Origin: Kalmusia sp. IMI 367209
Lineage: Eukaryota > Ascomycota > Dothideomycetes > Pleosporales > Didymosphaeriaceae
DNA: 64,000 nt
Direction: 5' to 3'
Assembly (NCBI GenBank): GCA_027946365.1
Contig: JAPEUQ010000003.1
Coordinates: 1,922,001 to 1,986,000, forward strand
Made by a program: the position numbers and the translations under genes
The notes under the pieces: model-generated
Told to the model about the DNA's origin: nothing
Databases searched by the model: none
The model's input: only the letters and a program-made list of their open reading frames with translations
In this document: piece after piece, positions 59,604 to 64,000 of the stretch
How positions within the stretch are numbered: position 1 is the first letter of the stretch
How the letters are laid out: each line of letters opens with the position of its first letter

Positions 59604-60784
59604 CAACAATAGCCACTGGGGCCAACCCTTGAATAAGACCTGGAGGAATTTAATGCGTTATGATTGTTGGAAATTTGCACGCAGGAATGGAGAGCGAAGG
59701 AACAAGGCAGATAAATTTCGTAAGAGATGCGCTGTGTCTGTACAAACAGTCGGCACACAATTGATGCGTTGATGAATGAAGCTCTGCTGCACTTTAATGT
59801 TCAGGGAAAATAAATGCTAAGACGTAAAGACCTGAAATAAGGATATTTGAGAGTGGTTAGGTGAGAAGAACCATTGCACTCTCCTTGCTTTCCGGCTCGC
59901 TAACCATCCAATCTCAACCACAGCCATCATCTCTCAAATACTAATCGATGGATTGGAATATGCATTGTCGATTCGTTATTGAGATTGCGTACAGAAATCA
60001 GTTAATGCGTCGTCATATTGGTTACATCACCGTCTAGGCTTTCACGGCAATATCTATCCACTAAAATTCAAATCGAAGACGTTTAGAAGCCCTGACAATA
60101 ATGCATGTCGTCTAGTACCAACGCAATGTTTGTCATAATGGCTTTCGATAAGTGAAAAGAATGCAATACATTTCTAAGCTGCGATATTTCCGCAATCGTC
60201 ATGTGCGTATTCTCAGTGTCTTACCATTATCGAAACAATAGCACGTCTGGCCATAAAGATCAACTGCTGTCAGCTTCATCATGCCATTTCAAGTCAACTA
60301 CCACCCATCTCATTAAGGTGTAGTCTGTAGCTTTAGCCTGAAATGTTACTGAATAGTACTGATTGGTGTTGTAGGATACACTGGTGTGATGCAGCCTACA
60401 ACAAGTTCCTTCTGCCTACACTAGCTGCGTTCCAGCTTACTTGCAACTTGCTTGGTGCTCATCTGCCTAGTCATCCCTTTGCATAAGTATGAATTCTCTA
60501 GATAACCCTCAATACATCATGGCGTCTCCTCTACATAGGTTGGTTGCACCTAGTGATACTTTTCCTACTTAGAGAATCAGTATTGACATGACGATAGGGC
60601 ATACCGACGAATATCCTCTGTTGTTAGAGACTAGGATCATGTTAGAGAATCGAGGAAAGATGTGAGGAAGCCTAGCGACGAGAGGGCGGGCATTTCATAG
60701 ACGTTGAATGCGGCAAGTCAATGGAGCGAGGAGCGATGCTCGATATGAATAATTGAGGGACTGCACTACCAGTAAGCCCGAAGA
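59604..60784. other. AT-rich intergenic, no gene seen
   Basis: AT-rich sequence with dense stops. Nothing recognised; it may contain the eroded central part of a HET gene, but no HET core motifs could be read. Confidence 0.45.
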
Positions 60785-61500
60785 GTGAGTGCCCGGTCAC
60801 AGAATACCAAACCCTGGTCTTGGACGCGCCTGGAACATCCTTTCAATGCTTCAATGACCGACTCTTGCTTCTTTCCCAGCCACTACAAGATCTCGCTTCA
60901 ATCTAGCTCCGAAAAAATCACACTCAAGGCCATAGTCTTGGAAAATGTCATAGATTTCGGCCCGATCTAATTATTTAGTGATGTTGAAAAGTACGGCAAG
61001 AATGTGCAACCTCATCTCGATAGCATTCCCAAGTACCTATCATAGAGATCGCGATACGATGCAATTAAAAAAGAGGAAGCAGAATGGCGCCTTCCAATTG
61101 GTGACATTGAGCTTGAAGAATCAGACGAGACAGTACGTGCTTCGGGAAACCCACATATGAGAACAGGATATCAGCTCATGCGCAAAAATCTTGGGAACGG
61201 CGACGAGGCGGGCTAGGATATGACAGAAGCGGATTTGACTTCTAATGAGGAAGTATAGGAAGGCTGTTAAGGAGCTCAAAGACAGTCGAGCCTTACTAGC
61301 CAACTCAGGATATGTAGGTATTTCCCCACCGAATGCTCACCAAGGTGACATTGTCATTATAATTATAGGAGCACTAGCGCCATTGATCGTTCGAAAAGAG
61401 GAGGGCAAGGATTTGCAGTTGGTTGGAGATTTGTACGTATACCGCATCATGGAGGGAATATTAGTACAGCAAGATCCACCAGTTTTCGAAGATTTTATTT
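60785..61500 (+). pseudogene. HET-family protein, C-terminal half, decayed
   Basis: Segments in different frames match the C-terminal half of HET-family proteins in order: SLQSSSEKITLKAIVLENVI (to ~60955), EEAEWRLPIGDIELEESDE (~61068-61125), then NSGYVGISPPNAHQGDIVII and LQLVGDLYVYRIMEGI (~61300-61460). The last two correspond to the family's GYxGLxPxxxxxGDxV and LVGxxYVxGIMxGE pattern. They are separated by in-frame TAG codons near 61038 and 61214 and by at least two frame changes, so no functional product is expected. Both TAG codons would fit CAG with a C-to-T change. The N-terminal half is absent here; a candidate lies at 56852. Confidence 0.6.
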
Positions 61501-62360
61501 TTTGCTGGAGTGCATGTAGCTATGCCAAAAAATTGCGATATCCCTGTACACATGCAGACACCCAATCTCGTTATTCTTGACGAGAAATACAGGTTTCCAC
61601 TGGTAACGAGATGTAATTGTAAGGCCTGGAAAGGCTGCTCTACGGGCAAGCTAGTGTTATGATCTAATGAAATTATATGTAAGTAGATAAAATAGTACTT
61701 GTGTTACAAGTGAAAATACGCTAGAATGACTTAAAGTCTTGCTTCGAAGGTGGGAATTATGTATTCACAAGACATTTGAGCAGATATGATGAGTATGAGT
61801 GAAAATAGCTCTCTGTTACATATTAGTTGGAGTTCTTGTGGTAGTCGAAAGGATTATTTAGACGTTAGGCTGCCTTTACTTTGCGCAGTAATTGCGCAAT
61901 CAGCTCAGCTCACTCGCACAATCTCGGGGGAATGCAAGTATATGTGACAGTCAAAAGAGCAGGCTTATCTGTCCAGTTATTAGCACCCGTCCTCCTGGAA
62001 TCTTGGCGTGCGGGGTCGTTGTGTCGTACGGCAACAGCAGGCTGAGTTTGTAGCAGCTGTAAACTTGTCAACAAAGCGCGGTAATTTTTCAGCCTTCCAC
62101 GTTCAATAATATGCAAAGACTGTTGGATGCTCTTCAAACACGCTAGGGCTTTGCGTTTCTACAATCACGCCCGACCATACTTTGCTTTACAGTATCTATC
62201 CTCCAATATCGCTGCAATCACTTTGGCGATTTGCTTTTCTTTCGGGTACCCACAGACAGCAAACGTCATTCTCGACCAATCAGATCAAGAAGCCTACTAT
62301 CTGTCTGCCACAGACAAACATTAACGCTCTTACAATAGCTCGCTCACAACCGACGATACC
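61501..62360. other. AT-rich intergenic, no gene seen
   Basis: Short frames only. Region just before 62361 is mildly pyrimidine-rich and may be the relic promoter of the aldolase pseudogene. Confidence 0.45.
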
Positions 62361-63390
62361 ATGAAAATATTGGCCAAATACAGTTTCCATGATGACTACA
62401 GCGAGGGGGCACATCCTGATATTATCGATGCGTTGACAAAAACCAACTTATCACAACAAAATGGGTACGGAGATGACGAATATTCCGAAGACGCAAGAAA
62501 CGCAATTCGCACGATGATCGGCGTGGAAAATGCCCCAGTATATTTCTTACCCGGTGGTACAGCAGCAAATCTCATATCTATAGCAAGCCATCTTCGCCCA
62601 CATGAGGCAGTCATTGCTGCTGAATCTGGTCACATCGTTGGGAAAGAAGGTGGTGCTATAGAAGCAACGGGACACAAGATAATTACTGAGCGTGGCATGG
62701 ACGGTAAATTAACTCCGGAACTGATTCAGAAGGCTTTTGATAGAAGCAAAGAATTTAGCTATCAGCCAAAGCCCAAGATGGTTTTCGTCTCGAACTCAAC
62801 CGAAATCGGCACCATATACACGAAAAGCGAGCTCACAGAAGTCGCTGCAACGTGCAAGAAACTCAGCATGTACCTTTTCCTCGATGGAGGCCGCCTCAGT
62901 GCTGCGTTACCTTCTTCCAAGAACGACTTGACGATGAAGGATATCTAAAATCTCACGGACATCTTTTGGATTGGTGGTACAAAGAGCGGTGCGCTGTTGG
63001 GAGAGGCAGTGGTAATAAGGATGCAACCTTCGCAGCAGACTTTCCCTTCCACATGAAGCAACAAGGCGCGCTCATGGCCAAAGGAAGGGTTCTCGGGACC
63101 CAGTTCAGTACGCTTCTGAAGATACATTTCTTCTTTAGTCTCGCACGTTAATATAATAGCCTTGCGGGCGATATGTCCGCATGTCTCGTAGGACTAAGTT
63201 ACAGACCATGGGCTCCGATAGAGTCCAACTAGGTGTTCGATATACTTCCACCGGATCTAGTTCAGGAGCTACAGAAAGGATCTGACTTCTCTATATGGGA
63301 ACGTCTGCCTAATAGTCTTCTTGTTGTCAGACCGGTAACCTCATGGGCCGCAAAACGTTTAGAAGTCGTGAGACTCTGCAACACGGTTGA
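62361..63390 (+). pseudogene. Low-specificity L-threonine aldolase (beta-eliminating lyase), inactivated
   Basis: PLP enzyme family that splits threonine to glycine and acetaldehyde. The N-terminal 195 codons are well conserved: DDYSEGAHPDIIDAL, YGDDEYSEDARN, LPGGTAANL, AAESGHI, the PLP-site region NSTEIGTIYTKSEL and LDGGRLSAAL. Homology continues past an in-frame TAA at 62946 (NLTDIFWIGGTKSGALLGEA, including the PLP lysine), shifts by one base lost near 63011-63017, then goes on (DFPFHMKQQGALMAKGRVLG). It passes TAA at ~63148 and TAG at ~63229 to end with VFDILPPDLV and VVRPVTSWA. All three stops can be read as mutated glutamine codons; the last sits at the conserved SNQ position. The gene cannot make a full enzyme. 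No introns were needed, unlike most neighbours. Confidence 0.8.
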
Positions 63391-64000
63391 ATCTTGGACG
63401 AAGGGAACTCAAAGGATGTCTATGAGCAAGTCGTTGAGAAGAGTGGGTGAGTCTCGAATTGACCCAAATGATAACGTAGCCATATATGCAGATTCTGCTG
63501 AGTTTTTGCACCAGGTTGAAATTTACACCGATCTAAAACAACCATCATTTAAAAAGTAACATAAACTTCGGTTGTAACTTCCTCGACCGGTTAATGTAAC
63601 GTCCGGCTAGGACTGAGAGTCTATAAAAATCACGGAGTGACCATCCAAGTAGTCCCGCACATTGCATTCTAATAACTACAGTCGCGGTCGGAAAGCTTGA
63701 TTGGATACAATCTGATAATTCAGAACCGATCATTATCTCCAGAGACCTCTAGGCCATCTCGTCTAGCCAGTCTCAATGTGTGAAGAGCGCATCTACGTTC
63801 GCGCAGGGAACAATACTTATAGTTTGAACTTTCCCAACTTTACGAAGAGCGAGCTATAACTGCGAATTTGATGCTGAAGTGGTCTCCGTCGGGGTCGGAG
63901 GATGAATCAATAGCATCAGTGACCGGTGCATATGGCTCTCGGCTTTTGTTTGTGGACATGAGTCGGTGGGTCTGTTTGGTTGATGCTACGCAAGCCGATC
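63391..64000. other. Window end, no gene resolved
   Basis: The frame of the aldolase C terminus stays open to 63559, but the sequence after ~63390 no longer resembles the family. The remainder is mixed-composition sequence with no recognisable gene. Confidence 0.4.

Noticed and set aside
1..64000. tRNA, rRNA and telomeric repeat search by eye
   Set aside because: No A/B box pair with a credible cloverleaf, no rRNA blocks and no TTAGGG arrays were found; a covariance-model scan would be needed to be certain.

Overview
This window comes from a filamentous ascomycete (Pezizomycotina), most likely a Dothideomycete. The reasons are short GT-AG introns of about 50-130 nt with RCTRAY branch sites, Kozak-like starts (CACCATGG), Zn2Cys6 regulators and the fungus-specific families seen here (Msn2/SebA-type C2H2 factor, DUF6594, HET, SesB-type NLR, fungal WW/PhoD-like protein). 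Placement at class level is an impression from gene families, not a computed phylogeny. I saw no convincing tRNA, rRNA, CRISPR array or intact transposon.

Layout. 1-19.4 kb is gene-rich core sequence on the + strand: an Msn2/4-like C2H2 stress factor (frame broken by one extra C), diphthine-ammonia ligase Dph6, a FAD monooxygenase, an M1 aminopeptidase and dolichol kinase Sec59 (probably one extra T). 19.4-27.4 kb is an AT-richer accessory block. It is bounded by two clusters of a degenerate direct repeat and holds an intact spliced DUF6594 membrane protein gene and remnants of an unrecognised gene. 27.4-31 kb holds a Zn2Cys6 regulator divergently paired with a short-chain dehydrogenase across a promoter rich in CGG palindromes. 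32-45.9 kb is core again: a WW/PhoD-like protein, an MCUR1/Fmp32-type mitochondrial coiled-coil protein, an eight-exon 14-3-3 gene, the diphthamide J-protein Dph4 (frame broken in a G-rich tract) and a large Zn-finger regulator on the minus strand. 47.5-50 kb carries another Zn2Cys6 regulator.

50.7-64 kb looks like an accessory island linked to non-self recognition. It has a SesB hydrolase-NB-ARC-TPR NLR, a small two-exon hypothetical gene, HET-domain relics on both sides of an intact T5orf172 (GIY-YIG-like) gene, and a threonine-aldolase pseudogene whose three stop codons all fit C-to-T changes in glutamine codons, as expected from RIP.

Most gene models were built by hand from reading frame, splice signals and conserved motifs; exon coordinates are given in each entry. 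Three core genes (Msn2-like, Sec59, Dph4) each need exactly one base removed in or beside a homopolymer to restore the family's frame. That is best explained by residual sequencing error, but real frameshifts are not excluded.
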